Positions 1 to 12,415 of a stretch of DNA of 64,000 nt are shown here, one piece after another. The position numbers and the translations under genes were made by a program. Numbering within the stretch: the stretch's first letter is position 1; each line of letters starts with the position of its first letter. This stretch comes from Clostridium sp. 'deep sea' (GTDB lineage: Bacteria; Bacillota; UBA994; PWPR01), in the NCBI RefSeq assembly GCF_014931565.1, contig NZ_CP063353.1, positions 2,108,001 to 2,172,000 of the forward strand, given 5' to 3'. Below the pieces are notes generated by a model that was not told where the DNA came from, did not search any database, and was given only the letters and a program-made list of their open reading frames with translations.

Positions 1-96
1 ACCACGTATTTGCTAAGCAAATACACACCACACGACGACAATATGTTTTATGGAGTATAACGGAGCGAAGCCAATAATGTTAAGCGAGTACACTAC
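1..96. other. Non-coding edge with small hairpin
   Basis: No coding frame is supported here. Positions 6-24 form a perfect hairpin (GTATTTGC, loop TAA, GCAAATAC) flanked by A/C-rich linkers of the CACACCAC type. The same architecture, short unrelated hairpins separated by CCCACACC-like linkers, appears at 15189-15385, so this may be the end of a similar array continuing outside the window. The rest of the stretch shows nothing I recognise. Confidence 0.4.
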
Positions 97-135
97 AAAA
101 ATGGGGTAATTCACATCAGTGAATTACCCCATTTT
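97..135 (-). terminator. Terminator of the atp operon
   Basis: A 17-bp perfect stem around a 4-base loop (97-113 with 119-135), with flanking A/T runs, lies directly downstream of atpC. It would end the ATP synthase transcript, and its symmetry would also let it work on the plus strand. Confidence 0.85.
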
Positions 136-137
136 GA

Positions 138-542
138 TTATTTAAAGTTTTTAGTTTTAAGACGAGCCATAGCTCTATCTAAAGCTGCCTTAGCCCTAGT
201 ATGGTCAATCTTATCACTTGTATCCTTTAATCTTTTTTCCGCGCGTTCTTTTGCTTCTTTAGCACGATTAATATCTATCTCACTTTGCAACTCAGCTGTA
301 CGTGCTAATACGGTAATTTGCTCGGTTGAAACCTCCAAAAAGCCCCCTGAAACAGCTATTAGATCATGACTACTATCATTCACCTTAACTCGCATCACTC
401 CGGCCTGTAGAGTGGCTAAAATCGGTGTATGTCCTGGCATAATTCCCAGCTCACCTGATTTTGCTTTTGCTATTACCATATTAATTTCTTTACTATATAC
501 AGTACGCTGTGGTGTAACTATATCGAGTTTTATTGAACTCAT
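138..542 (-). CDS. atpC: ATP synthase F1 epsilon subunit
   Basis: Central-stalk epsilon subunit, 134 residues, the usual length. The N-terminal beta-sandwich contains the family segment GELGIMPGHTPILATL (about residues 30-45). The C-terminal part (about 87-134) is the charged two-helix hairpin that in this family can inhibit ATP hydrolysis. It is the last gene of the operon, 14 bp after atpD and followed by a strong terminator. The ATG start has AGGTGAG just upstream. Confidence 0.97.
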   Translation of the reverse strand: MSSIKLDIVTPQRTVYSKEINMVIAKAKSGELGIMPGHTPILATLQAGVMRVKVNDSSHDLIAVSGGFLEVSTEQITVLARTAELQSEIDINRAKEAKERAEKRLKDTSDKIDHTRAKAALDRAMARLKTKNFK

Positions 543-556
543 AGTCGCTCACCTAC

Positions 557-1975
<1,419 letters not shown>

Positions 1976-2824
1976 TTACTTCAGTGCTTCGGCACCGCCA
2001 ACGATTTCGGAAATCTCCGTTGTAATCGCTGCTTGGCGGGCTCGGTTTCTTAGTATTATTAGTTTTTTAATTAGCTCTTCAGCATTTTTAGTAGCAGAAT
2101 CCATTGCTGCCATTCTTGCTCCCTGCTCACTAGCTTTGCTCTCAAGCATAGCTCTAAATAAAGTTACTGAAATATAGCGAGGTAATAAATCATCTAAAAC
2201 CTCTGCTGGTGTTGGGTCAAATATATATTCAACCTTTACACCTTCAGTTTTTTTAGGTGGTACAACAGGAAGTAAATCATGTACTGTTATTTTACGACTC
2301 ATAGTGTTTTTAAAATGAGCGTAGATAATTTTTACTTGATCAAATACATCTTCTAAAAAATAAGTCACTACAGCATCAGCAATTTCTTTTGCCTTACTAT
2401 AATCAACATTATCTCCTATATCTATATACTCACCAATTACATTAAAGTCTCTATTTGCAAAAAAATCTCTGCCTCTGCCACCTACAGCAATGACACTTGC
2501 TTGATCATTTTTTTTGATAAGTTCGGTAGCAAAGCGATTTATTTGAGCATTATAACTTCCACATAAACCTCGATCGGATGTTACTACAATATAAAGAACC
2601 CTATTTCCTTTACGATTTGTAAGTAGCTGATGTTCATTTAAGTCAGTAACCTCGCCAACTCTATTTAACATTTCTACTATTTTATCGGAATACGGACGAG
2701 CCTGTAGTAGTTCTGTTTGGGCACGGCGTAGTTTAGCAGCAGCCACCATCTTCATCGCCCGAGTAATTTGCTGAGTATTCTTTACACTCTTGATACGTCG
2801 TTTGATGTCCTTAAGATTGGCCAT
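1976..2824 (-). CDS. atpG: ATP synthase F1 gamma subunit
   Basis: Rotor shaft of F1, 282 residues. The N-terminal helix begins MANLKDIKRRIKSVKNTQQI, the typical gamma start, and the C-terminal helix ends in the conserved RNRARQAAITTEI.EIVGGAEAL pattern. These two helices form the coiled coil inside the alpha3beta3 ring. It is spaced 17 bp from atpA and 12 bp from atpD. Confidence 0.98.
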   Translation of the reverse strand: MANLKDIKRRIKSVKNTQQITRAMKMVAAAKLRRAQTELLQARPYSDKIVEMLNRVGEVTDLNEHQLLTNRKGNRVLYIVVTSDRGLCGSYNAQINRFATELIKKNDQASVIAVGGRGRDFFANRDFNVIGEYIDIGDNVDYSKAKEIADAVVTYFLEDVFDQVKIIYAHFKNTMSRKITVHDLLPVVPPKKTEGVKVEYIFDPTPAEVLDDLLPRYISVTLFRAMLESKASEQGARMAAMDSATKNAEELIKKLIILRNRARQAAITTEISEIVGGAEALK

Positions 2825-2841
2825 TATTAATGCACCACCTA

Positions 2842-4908
<2,067 letters not shown>

Positions 4909-4919
<11 letters not shown>

Positions 4920-5400
4920 GTGATCCGCCCATCCCTTCGATAAAACGGTTCACTAAACGCTTTTGACTCTCAGTGTCGAATTCTTGATCAATTACTTTAC
5001 TTGCAGCTGAAATCGCCATGTCTGCAACCTGATCACGCAAATATGTTAATGCCTGATCTTGTTGCATCTCTACATCAGCTTCAGCCCTTGCTTTAATCCG
5101 CTCAGCATCTACGCGAGCTTCACGCACAATTTCATCCTGACGTTTTTGTCCTTGTTTTGTTGCATTTTCAATAATGCCACGAGCCTCTTCGCGAGCTTCT
5201 TTTAACTTTAACTCATAGTCAGCTTTAAGCTTTGCCGCTTCTTTAACGTCTGCATCTGCCTTATCAATAGCATTTTTAATGGCAGCTTGTCTTTTATTTA
5301 GAAACTCTGTTACTGGTTTAAACAAAATATGACGTAAAACTAGGAATAAAATTAGCGTATTACATATTTGAATAACAACTGTGTATTTACTAATATCCAT
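4909..5400 (-). CDS. atpF: ATP synthase F0 b subunit
   Basis: Peripheral-stalk membrane subunit, 163 residues. One N-terminal membrane helix (about residues 7-27) is followed by a long Ala/Lys/Glu-rich coiled coil rich in EAREEARGIIENA-type repeats. It dimerises and holds F1 static against rotor torque. It lies between atpE and atpH, with a 59-bp gap to atpE. Confidence 0.97.
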
Positions 5401-5459
5401 ACTGCCAACTCTCCTCTTATTCGGTATTATTTAATTCCGAACTTCATAAACGTTAATTT

Positions 5460-5735
<276 letters not shown>

Positions 5736-5744
5736 TTAAATAAA

Positions 5745-6413
5745 TTATTCGGTATCCATTGCCATAGAAACAAATACCATTGTTAACATAGTAAAAATAA
5801 AACTTTGAAGAACTCCAGCAAATAAGTCGAAGTAGAAATGTAATGGAACGGGTATTAAAATTGGCATAGCACTATAAACAAGTCCCATGATTACAACACC
5901 TGCCAAAATGTTTCCATACAATCTAAATGCCAATGATACTGGTGTAGCTAACTCACTAATAATATTCATTGGTGCAAAAATAATTGGAATAGGCTCCCAA
6001 ATTAAACTTTTTAGGTACCCAAATAAACCTTTATATTTAATATTGGAATAAACAATTAATACAAAGGTAATTAAAGCTAAACCAATAGTAGTTGCAGCAT
6101 CAGCAGTTGGTGGCCACAAAGCAAATAATCCAGAGATATTTGCAAGAAAAATAAAAATTAGTATAGTTCCTGCATATGAAGCAAACCAGCGATTACGCTC
6201 ACCCATAGTTTGAGCAGTAAAATCACTAATACCTTCAACTAATGCCTCTGCCATATTTTGCACACCACGTGGTAATTGCTCAAACCGTCTTGTAAGTAAA
6301 AAGGCTCCAATAATGATAACAGCCATTATTATCCAAGTGCTAACTACTGTTTCAGTTATAGGTATACCAAACAAATTAAAAACTTCTGACGGTCCAGCAA
6401 GGGCTTTTTCCAA
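5745..6413 (-). CDS. atpB: ATP synthase F0 a subunit
   Basis: Stator membrane subunit that provides the ion half-channels, 222 residues with about five or six membrane helices. The essential arginine of helix 4/5 is R164 in SLAFRLYGNILAG. The N-terminal stretch is short and lacks a long periplasmic extension. It is 27 bp upstream of atpE. Together with the Na+-type c subunit it would form a sodium channel pair. Confidence 0.97.
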   Translation of the reverse strand: MEKALAGPSEVFNLFGIPITETVVSTWIIMAVIIIGAFLLTRRFEQLPRGVQNMAEALVEGISDFTAQTMGERNRWFASYAGTILIFIFLANISGLFALWPPTADAATTIGLALITFVLIVYSNIKYKGLFGYLKSLIWEPIPIIFAPMNIISELATPVSLAFRLYGNILAGVVIMGLVYSAMPILIPVPLHFYFDLFAGVLQSFIFTMLTMVFVSMAMDTE

Positions 6414-6415
6414 AT

Positions 6416-6838
6416 TTATTCCCTCCTTTCAAATTTATTTTTAATATTTTTAAGTTGGCTACTCAAAACATCTTTCCATTGGTCTCTTAGGGTTCTTGTT
6501 ATAATTACAATTTTAACCAAAAGTAAACCAATTATAACACCTAAAAAACTTAGGGTAGGAAGAAAGTAGCTATATGCTAAGATACCAGCATTTACAATGT
6601 ACCTTGCAGAGTAGCCGACTACTGTACTTAAACGGGCTTTTCTTTTGTCGGTGTCAATAACTCGCTCCGCAATCATACAAATTGTTCTAAAATGCATTAA
6701 GGAACATAATCCACCAACAATTATGCCCCACATAAAACTGCTCTGCCCAGATATTAAAGATAGCAATGATATTACAGCTACTATCATTAATACAGTTTTT
6801 TCAATCGATTTTCGCAATTCATGGGGAGAATCATTCAT
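6416..6838 (-). CDS. atpI: ATP synthase subunit I (AtpI-like)
   Basis: Four predicted membrane helices and no soluble domain; it lies between atpZ and atpB, the typical position of AtpI, which in other bacteria assists c-ring assembly. An upstream in-frame ATG exists at 6865, but the ATG at 6836-6838 (MNDSPHELRK) is directly preceded by GAGGTGGAGG and is taken as the start, leaving 140 residues. It ends 2 bp before atpB. Sequence conservation in this family is weak, so the name rests mainly on topology and position. Confidence 0.85.
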   Translation of the reverse strand: MNDSPHELRKSIEKTVLMIVAVISLLSLISGQSSFMWGIIVGGLCSLMHFRTICMIAERVIDTDKRKARLSTVVGYSARYIVNAGILAYSYFLPTLSFLGVIIGLLLVKIVIITRTLRDQWKDVLSSQLKNIKNKFERRE

Positions 6839-6851
6839 AACCTCCACCTCA

Positions 6852-7070
6852 CTAATGTTTATCAATAGTTTTTGTTGCTATACGATAAAGCATATACAAA
6901 CCTGCAACTGATCCCAACAAAACCCCAATTAAAGTAAAGACTATTTCTGTAGAAAGCCATTTATCTAAGTAAAAACCCATATAATAACCAATTAAAACAC
7001 AGCTAATAATCATGATACCAAAGTAGGTAACTAAACCTAAATAATGAACTATTTGTTTAATAGAAATCAT
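6852..7070 (-). CDS. AtpZ/AtpQ-like F0 accessory protein
   Basis: First gene of the atp operon: a small protein with two membrane helices (about residues 7-28 and 40-62) and the conserved pattern YYMGFYLDKWL between them. It resembles the AtpZ family (ATPase gene1), proposed elsewhere to form a Mg2+/Ca2+ channel with AtpI or to help assembly. Two ATGs are available six bases apart; the second, at 7070, has a better-spaced GTGAGG. Confidence 0.8.
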   Translation of the reverse strand: MISIKQIVHYLGLVTYFGIMIISCVLIGYYMGFYLDKWLSTEIVFTLIGVLLGSVAGLYMLYRIATKTIDKH

Positions 7071-7250
7071 TAGCATTACCTCACTCTTGTCTTTCGTTGT
7101 ATCTAACTCTTCTCAAGGTACTGCTGTTTACTACAGTATTGTATACTATATACTTGCTAAGGGAAAGATATTTTTCAGTTTTTTTTAAGATATTTATTAT
7201 TATTATAGCTTTATTTAGCATAATTACATAATAGGAAAATATAAACGTGT

Positions 7251-8414
7251 TTATAGTTCATGATATTTCCATTCATCTATAGCTATATCCTTATGAGCAA
7301 AGTGATTGAGTATTATTTTGACAATTCTCTCAGACGAACGACCATCACCATAAGGATTCACTGACCTCGCCATAGCTTGTCTCTTTTGCTCATTTATTAA
7401 TAACTCTTTAACAGCATTGTATACACCTTCTTTAGTATTACCCGCTAATATAACTGTTCCTGCTTTAATTGCCTCTGGTCTCTCTGTTACATTTCGAGTG
7501 AGTAACATAGGAACACCCATTGCTGGAGCTTCTTCCTGCACTCCTCCAGAATCAGACAAAAGCATAATAGCTTGGCTAAAGAGGTTTTGGTAGTCATCTA
7601 CATCTAATGGGTTAGTTAATAACACCCGATCTACTCCAGATAAAATTTTAAAAATATCATCTCGCACAATTGGATTTAGGTGAACAGATGCTACTAAATA
7701 AACCTCACTAAATTCAGTAACTATTTGTTTAATGGCTTCACAAATTTGCTGTATTGGTGCTCCCCAATTTTCGCGTCTGTGAATTTCCATAACAATCAAT
7801 CGTTTACCTTGCCATGGTTTATTGGCAAGCTGTTTATCTCGAAATTGATGTTTTTCATTAACAGTGTAGTTTAAGGCATCAATTGCTGTGTTTCCGGTAA
7901 CAAAAATTTTATCTTCTGGTACCCCTTCGTTTAGCAAATTTTGCTTAGAGTCAGTAGTAGGAGCAAAGTGTAAATCTGCTAAAACTCCCGTAAGTCTTCT
8001 ATTAACTTCTTCTGGAAACGGAAAGTATTTATTATAAGTTCTTAATCCTGCTTCTACATGACCTATAGGGATTTTTTGATAAAAAGCAGCTAAAGCTGCT
8101 ATAAAACTAGTAGAGGGATCACCATGTACTAACACAAGGTTTGGTTTTACCTCTTGGTACACTTTTTCTAGTCCCCTTAAAGAACGTTCTATAATATCAG
8201 TAAGGGTTTGTTTTTCCTTCATTATATTAAGGTCATAATCAGGCTTTATTTTAAATAAGTTTAGTATTTGATGTAACATCTCCCTATGTTGTCCTGTTAC
8301 CGTAACTATTGATTCTATTTCATTGGGGTATTTTTCCAGCTCCTTTATAACAGGTGCCATTTTAATTGCCTCGGGGCGAACCCCAAACACAGACATAACT
8401 TTTATTTTATTCAT
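7251..8414 (-). CDS. mnaA: UDP-N-acetylglucosamine 2-epimerase
   Basis: Interconverts UDP-GlcNAc and UDP-ManNAc, a cytoplasmic step for cell-wall teichoic or teichuronic polymers. The protein is 387 residues, the normal length of non-hydrolysing WecB/MnaA enzymes, with family segments GVRPEAIKMAPV near the N terminus, VHGDPSTSF (about 95-103), GHVEAGLRT (about 117-125) and SDSGGVQEEAPA (about 287-298). In Bacillota this gene is commonly found just upstream of the atp operon, as here, with a 174-bp gap. Confidence 0.95.
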   Translation of the reverse strand: MNKIKVMSVFGVRPEAIKMAPVIKELEKYPNEIESIVTVTGQHREMLHQILNLFKIKPDYDLNIMKEKQTLTDIIERSLRGLEKVYQEVKPNLVLVHGDPSTSFIAALAAFYQKIPIGHVEAGLRTYNKYFPFPEEVNRRLTGVLADLHFAPTTDSKQNLLNEGVPEDKIFVTGNTAIDALNYTVNEKHQFRDKQLANKPWQGKRLIVMEIHRRENWGAPIQQICEAIKQIVTEFSEVYLVASVHLNPIVRDDIFKILSGVDRVLLTNPLDVDDYQNLFSQAIMLLSDSGGVQEEAPAMGVPMLLTRNVTERPEAIKAGTVILAGNTKEGVYNAVKELLINEQKRQAMARSVNPYGDGRSSERIVKIILNHFAHKDIAIDEWKYHEL

Positions 8415-8515
8415 TATCTATACCTCACCTTAATGTAGTTATTTACGTGGTAGTTTAAACTAGATACTCAACTAATCTTACCACTTATCTAATTTAATAA
8501 AAAGTATAGTCATCA

Positions 8516-8546
8516 TAAAAAAAGATTACACTGTTAAATGTAATCT
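8516..8546 (-). terminator. Terminator after the zinc-ribbon paralogue array
   Basis: Stem AGATTACA/TGTAATCT at 8523-8546 with an 8-base loop, followed on the minus strand by a run of seven T (8522-8516). It ends transcription from the 8642 gene before mnaA. Confidence 0.75.
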
Positions 8547-8641
8547 AATTATTATTATTTAGTTATTATTAAATGTTATTCATTACAGCATTTCTATTTG
8601 AGAAATAACTTGCATGTTGGTACTATTAATTAATTTTAAAA

Positions 8642-9235
8642 TTATCTCTCACTCTCTAAATCAATTTTTATAGGATTACTCAAGTATCCATTTTTACGGT
8701 TATGTTCAATAACCTCTTTGGCCAATTTTCTTTTTAGTGTTATGTACTGCTCTTTAGTAGTTGATTTATATTTAAAATCCTTATTTACTAAGTTAGGCAT
8801 CTCACCTCTAAGAATCATCATTGTTCTTATATAAGGAAAAAATAAATCAAACATATTTTTATAATCTATAGCTTCTCCACTAGTACCAGAATAATAAACT
8901 AATTCATGGTATTCTTTTTCGCAATCAACACACCTTAATACCCTTATACCTATAGGGCTAAAATTATAACCTCCATCTTGGTTAAGTCTACCAGCATAAA
9001 CCTTTTGAACACCCATATTAGACAAAGCACCCCTACAGCTAGCACATTGAGATGCAGTTATTCTGTGCAGATATTTACCTACTAAGTAAAAGACAACAAC
9101 TAAAAGTAGTAAAAACAATAAATAAGGATAAAACTGAGGAGCAATAATACATATTCTTACAAATACAAATATTAGCAGAGGCATCAATACAAAGGCTCTT
9201 ATAAACCTGCCAAGCTTAGGCTGAATATATTTCAT
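8642..9235 (-). CDS. Membrane zinc-ribbon paralogue 1
   Basis: Unrecognised family. The 197-residue protein has two hydrophobic helices (about 12-30 and 36-55), then a two-knuckle zinc-ribbon-like module: CASC (C64, C67) and CVDC (C102, C105) separated by a segment ending in SPIGIRVLRC. A soluble tail carries TKEQYITLKRKLAKEVIEHN, alike in pattern to the tails of the four genes upstream. It is the last and largest member of a tandem array of five paralogues on this strand. Function unknown; metal binding is inferred from cysteine spacing only. Confidence 0.8.
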   Translation of the reverse strand: MKYIQPKLGRFIRAFVLMPLLIFVFVRICIIAPQFYPYLLFLLLLVVVFYLVGKYLHRITASQCASCRGALSNMGVQKVYAGRLNQDGGYNFSPIGIRVLRCVDCEKEYHELVYYSGTSGEAIDYKNMFDLFFPYIRTMMILRGEMPNLVNKDFKYKSTTKEQYITLKRKLAKEVIEHNRKNGYLSNPIKIDLESER

Positions 9236-9330
9236 TAAACTTCTCCCTTATATAAATTTTTATATTATTAAGCATTTTAAGGTAAATTTTTTAGTTTAAA
9301 AATTTTTTGTAAATTATTTACCATGTTAGG

Positions 9331-9360
9331 CAAAAAAAAAGAGAGATAATCTCTATTTTT
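9331..9360 (-). terminator. Terminator between paralogues 1 and 2
   Basis: Short hairpin AGAGATAATCTCT (9342-9354) with nine A on its left side, read as a T run on the minus strand, immediately downstream of the 9368 gene. The T run on the other side makes it nearly symmetrical. The stem is short, so termination may be partial. Confidence 0.6.
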
Positions 9361-9367
9361 TTACTGT

Positions 9368-9874
9368 TTAATACTTTAGCTGACTATTATTATCTGCATA
9401 TTTATTATAGTTTTCATTTACTCTATTAATAAGAGTATTGGCTGTTTTAATAATATTATCATACTCTTTAGCATGTAACCTTTTAAAGTTAATAGGCATT
9501 TTAGCGTAGTCTAATAAGTGTTTTGAGTCACTAGATTTTATAATTTTAGGATCATACCTATATAAACCAACTTTAATCTCAGGTTTTTTAGTTTTCTCAT
9601 GTTTTTCAATCTTGCATTTAGCACACTTATGCACTCTTACTGCAATAGGCTGGTATTTTCTGTTTGTATTTTTATTTACAGCTCCGCTAAAGATCTCTAC
9701 CCAACCACAGTCATGCATAGGCCAGCCACATCTAGGGCATTTTTCGGCTTTTTGCACTGTAGATAACGATTTGTATAAACCAATGCTAATGGCAATTAGT
9801 CCAGCAACACCTGTAGCAGCAACCGCTAAATTCGCTGTAGAGTTAACAAACGCAGCAAACATAAACTCCAACAT
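9368..9874 (-). CDS. Membrane zinc-ribbon paralogue 2
   Basis: 168 residues: one hydrophobic segment (about 14-35), then CPRC (C46, C49), an FSGAVN segment, PIAVRVHKC, and CAKC (C84, C87), then a charged tail with NTLINRVNENYNKY. The layout matches the neighbouring paralogues (membrane helix, four-cysteine module, helical tail). AGGAGG lies 9 bases before the ATG. Not recognised as any characterised family. Confidence 0.8.
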   Translation of the reverse strand: MLEFMFAAFVNSTANLAVAATGVAGLIAISIGLYKSLSTVQKAEKCPRCGWPMHDCGWVEIFSGAVNKNTNRKYQPIAVRVHKCAKCKIEKHEKTKKPEIKVGLYRYDPKIIKSSDSKHLLDYAKMPINFKRLHAKEYDNIIKTANTLINRVNENYNKYADNNSQLKY

Positions 9875-9957
9875 TAATAATACCTCCTATAGTTTATTAA
9901 TGTTATTTACCCAGTAAAATTAGCTATTAAACAGTAAAACTAAGTGTTAATAATTTC

Positions 9958-10491
9958 TTAATATTTGCTACTATTGTTTTCAATGTATTGATTTGAGAGT
10001 TTAAGTATTTCATTAAAAGCCTCTTTACTAATAGCTATTGCTATATTAGCTTCGGCATCTAACATGTTTTTGGGATTATCTATACAGGCAATAAAATCCT
10101 CATCATTATACAGTCTATAAATATAGTCATTCGTTTGTAGTCTTTTTTTAAACCTTTCTATGACCTCTTCATCACTAATATGAATATACTGTTTAATTTT
10201 TTCACCTGAATAAATATCAACAATTGATCTTCCTGCATTTGGGGCGAAATTCTTTAAATATAGAGAACCACAGGAGTTACATTGATATTTGTGAACCCAT
10301 ATTGGAGGATACGTAATATCCTCAGCTATGTCTTTAGCTCCTTCAAATATTTTTGTTACTCCTTTATATATCATTTTATTATGGCAACTTGCACATCTAT
10401 AAGAAGACATTTTTGCATACAAATAAATAAATAAGGCAACAAATAAAACAGCCCCTATAATGTAGCCAGATGAGGCTATAAATGCCAACAT
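9958..10491 (-). CDS. Membrane zinc-ribbon paralogue 3
   Basis: 177 residues. One N-terminal helix (about 8-27) is followed at once by CASC (C33, C36), the motif KIFEGAKDI, PIWVHKYQC and CNSC (C71, C74). The tail ends SKEAFNEILKLSNQYIENN. The GAKDI element is shared exactly with paralogue 4, which supports descent by tandem duplication. The gene follows paralogue 4 after 14 bp, so the two are cotranscribed. Function unknown. Confidence 0.8.
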   Translation of the reverse strand: MLAFIASSGYIIGAVLFVALFIYLYAKMSSYRCASCHNKMIYKGVTKIFEGAKDIAEDITYPPIWVHKYQCNSCGSLYLKNFAPNAGRSIVDIYSGEKIKQYIHISDEEVIERFKKRLQTNDYIYRLYNDEDFIACIDNPKNMLDAEANIAIAISKEAFNEILKLSNQYIENNSSKY

Positions 10492-10505
10492 AAATAAACC
10501 CCCTA

Positions 10506-11081
10506 TTATTTTTTAGTTTTTGTTAAATTAATATCTTTATCACTTTTGCTAAATCCAGCATTATTGTTGTTTCTATTAACCATTGCTGTCAGTTCATTTA
10601 CAATACCTCGATACTCTTCTTTGCTTATTTTCTTTTCTATTTTTACTTTAGCTACTAAGCTTTCGTTTAAGTCTGGACGCATTTTATTTATAGGGCTTAA
10701 TTTACCCACACCATAACTAGTATTTGCCATTCTTAGCTGAAAATAACTAACATCACATTTAGGGCAGTCATAACGAACTAAAGCAATAGCTTCATATGTT
10801 TCTCCTGTATCTATGTCCTTTGCCCCTTTAAACTTTATTGTTTGGTAGTAGTCTTCAAGAGGCTCACTACAATTAGGACATTTCTTAAATACTTTTTTGG
10901 CAAGCATTCTATAAAGATTAAAAAATACTATGGCTAAAATTACAAACACTGCTAACCAATAAAACACTTTTAGTGAGTAAACTGCTAATCTATAAGCAAT
11001 AAACACACTTATTGCAATTAACACTATTTTGGCAACAACAGGGTTAACTTGTTTAGGTGTATTAAGTTTAGAATTTGACAC
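10506..11081 (-). CDS. Membrane zinc-ribbon paralogue 4
   Basis: 191 residues. Two hydrophobic helices (about 17-36 and 40-58) precede CPNC (C68, C71), KFKGAKDIDTGETY, ALVRYDC and CPKC (C106, C109). The tail SKEEYRGIVNELTAMVNRNN is the clearest copy of the family's C-terminal motif (S/T-K-E-x-Y ... V-N-x-N). It stands 59 bp downstream of the broken fifth member. The cysteine module is probably cytoplasmic or membrane-proximal; no catalytic motif is visible. Confidence 0.8.
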   Translation of the reverse strand: MSNSKLNTPKQVNPVVAKIVLIAISVFIAYRLAVYSLKVFYWLAVFVILAIVFFNLYRMLAKKVFKKCPNCSEPLEDYYQTIKFKGAKDIDTGETYEAIALVRYDCPKCDVSYFQLRMANTSYGVGKLSPINKMRPDLNESLVAKVKIEKKISKEEYRGIVNELTAMVNRNNNNAGFSKSDKDINLTKTKK

Positions 11082-11140
11082 TGTAAAAACCTCCTGTTTA
11101 ATTAATGTTATGAAATTTTAAAGATAACTTTTTAAACAGC

Positions 11141-11719
11141 TTACCTTCCTATTTTTTTAATTTGCTTAATATTCTTGTTAAACCCAGCTTTTCTATTATG
11201 ACTATTTACTTTATCTATAAAAGACTGTTTAAGTTGTTTGTACTGTTTTTCTGTCATTTCACTAAAACAAAGATTGATGTTTGTAGCTAACTCATTTTTA
11301 GCAACCACCCTGTGTTTTAAAAACCCCTCTAGATCTTGTTTTATTAAGGCAACGTTATCTTCATAATAGAAGAGCAAATGCAATTCATTTTTACAATTAT
11401 CGCAAGCTATTACTCTTTTACCAATAGCAGGATAAGTCTTTTTGTTATTTACAGCTCCATCAAAAAGTCTAATATCCTACTCACTCATAATTGAACCACA
11501 TAAAGGGCATTTTTTTGAGAAATTTCTCTTAAAAAATTTGCAGACTATAACAACTATTACAGCAACAATCGCTATTTTAGCAACCTTAATAAAAAACTGG
11601 GGCTTTAAAATATATAAGCGGTAAAAAACAATAGCTATTACTATTAACATAAAGCTTAAAAACCCGTACTTACGAACCTTGTATGAGTTTATTTTTATTG
11701 TAGCTTTTAACTTGTTCAC
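11141..11719 (-). pseudogene. Zinc-ribbon paralogue 5, in-frame amber
   Basis: Reading from 11719, the first 80 codons give a two-helix N terminus and CPLCGSIMSE, then TAG at 11477-11479. The same frame continues without a further stop to 11141: DIRLFDGAVNNKKTYPAIG, CDNC, then a tail with TEKQYKQLKQSFIDKVNSHN. The part after the stop aligns with the middle and tail of the four intact paralogues, so this is one gene of 193 codons split by a single nonsense codon. It may be a recent pseudogene, a sequence error, or read through; I favour the first two. Confidence 0.8.
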
Positions 11720-12148
11720 ATCATAACTCCATTCTTGATTATAAATAATTAGTTATAATAGTTACTGTTATATGCCCATTATATAAATAGTTTAAACTTT
11801 TTGACTAGATAAGAGAAACGCCTTTGTAAGCTTTCGCTAAAGCTTTAATTACTTTGTTTTAGTAAACCCTACAGTATAAATCCCCACTGCCTTTTATACT
11901 TTTTCTTGTTTACTTTCTCTCATAATATTATTACACTCTGCACACCTCAGTAAATTTATCTATATTTTCAATACCAATAATACTTAAAGTTTTAAAATAA
12001 GCGTTTATTACAGCTTTAAAAATCATACATGAACTACACATGTATAAAATTTGGCATTGATTATAGTATTAGGTATATGTATGAAAAAATTTTACGTACA
12101 CCGCAGAGATAACTTTTTCTCGACAGCGTGCGTAAAAAAACACCCATT
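11720..12148. other. Intergenic region, possible gene remnant
   Basis: No convincing gene. A short hairpin AAGCTTT/AAAGCTT lies at 11828-11845, and a longer interrupted one at about 12092-12137 (outer stem TTTTACG/CGTAAAA). On the minus strand near 11915-11950 the out-of-frame peptide LRCAECNNIMRE resembles the first knuckle of the zinc-ribbon paralogues and could be the debris of a sixth copy; this is weak. Confidence 0.3.
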
Positions 12149-12177
12149 AAAAAAAGAAAAAGCGGCTAAAAGCCGCT
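12149..12177 (-). terminator. Terminator of the MBL lipoprotein gene
   Basis: Stem AGCGGCT/AGCCGCT at 12161-12177 followed on the minus strand by TTTTTCTTTTTTT. It lies 239 bases past the stop codon of the 12416 gene, and I see nothing else it could serve. The 12178-12415 stretch holds no supported gene. Confidence 0.8.
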
Positions 12178-12415
12178 GGGTAACCCTCTTTTGGTGAAGG
12201 GAAGGAGTTATGAAAATAAATGAAAAATATAATTGCAGGTGCATAATACGCCCCAAAAGTCGAGTTTACCCTAGTGATGTAGTTATTCGACATAAAACTA
12301 TATTTTCCTTCACAAAAAATATAGATTATAACACTTTTTTTAATTTTTTATCATCTTTTTTTACAATATCACTTTATTACCAGATTAATGTAAATTACTT
12401 ATTTACCTATGATAT

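Noticed and set aside
11477-11479. Pyrrolysine insertion at UAG
   Set aside because: No pyl genes, no methyltransferase context, and paralogues show no conserved special residue there.
11915-11960. Sixth zinc-ribbon paralogue
   Set aside because: Only a single CAEC-containing dodecapeptide out of frame with anything; not enough for a gene, noted only as a possible remnant.
12149-12200. Possible riboswitch fragment (GCTGGGTAACCC...GGTGAAGGG)
   Set aside because: Looks a little like c-di-AMP or cobalamin motif pieces, but the other conserved blocks are missing and the hairpin is better explained as the terminator of the minus-strand gene.
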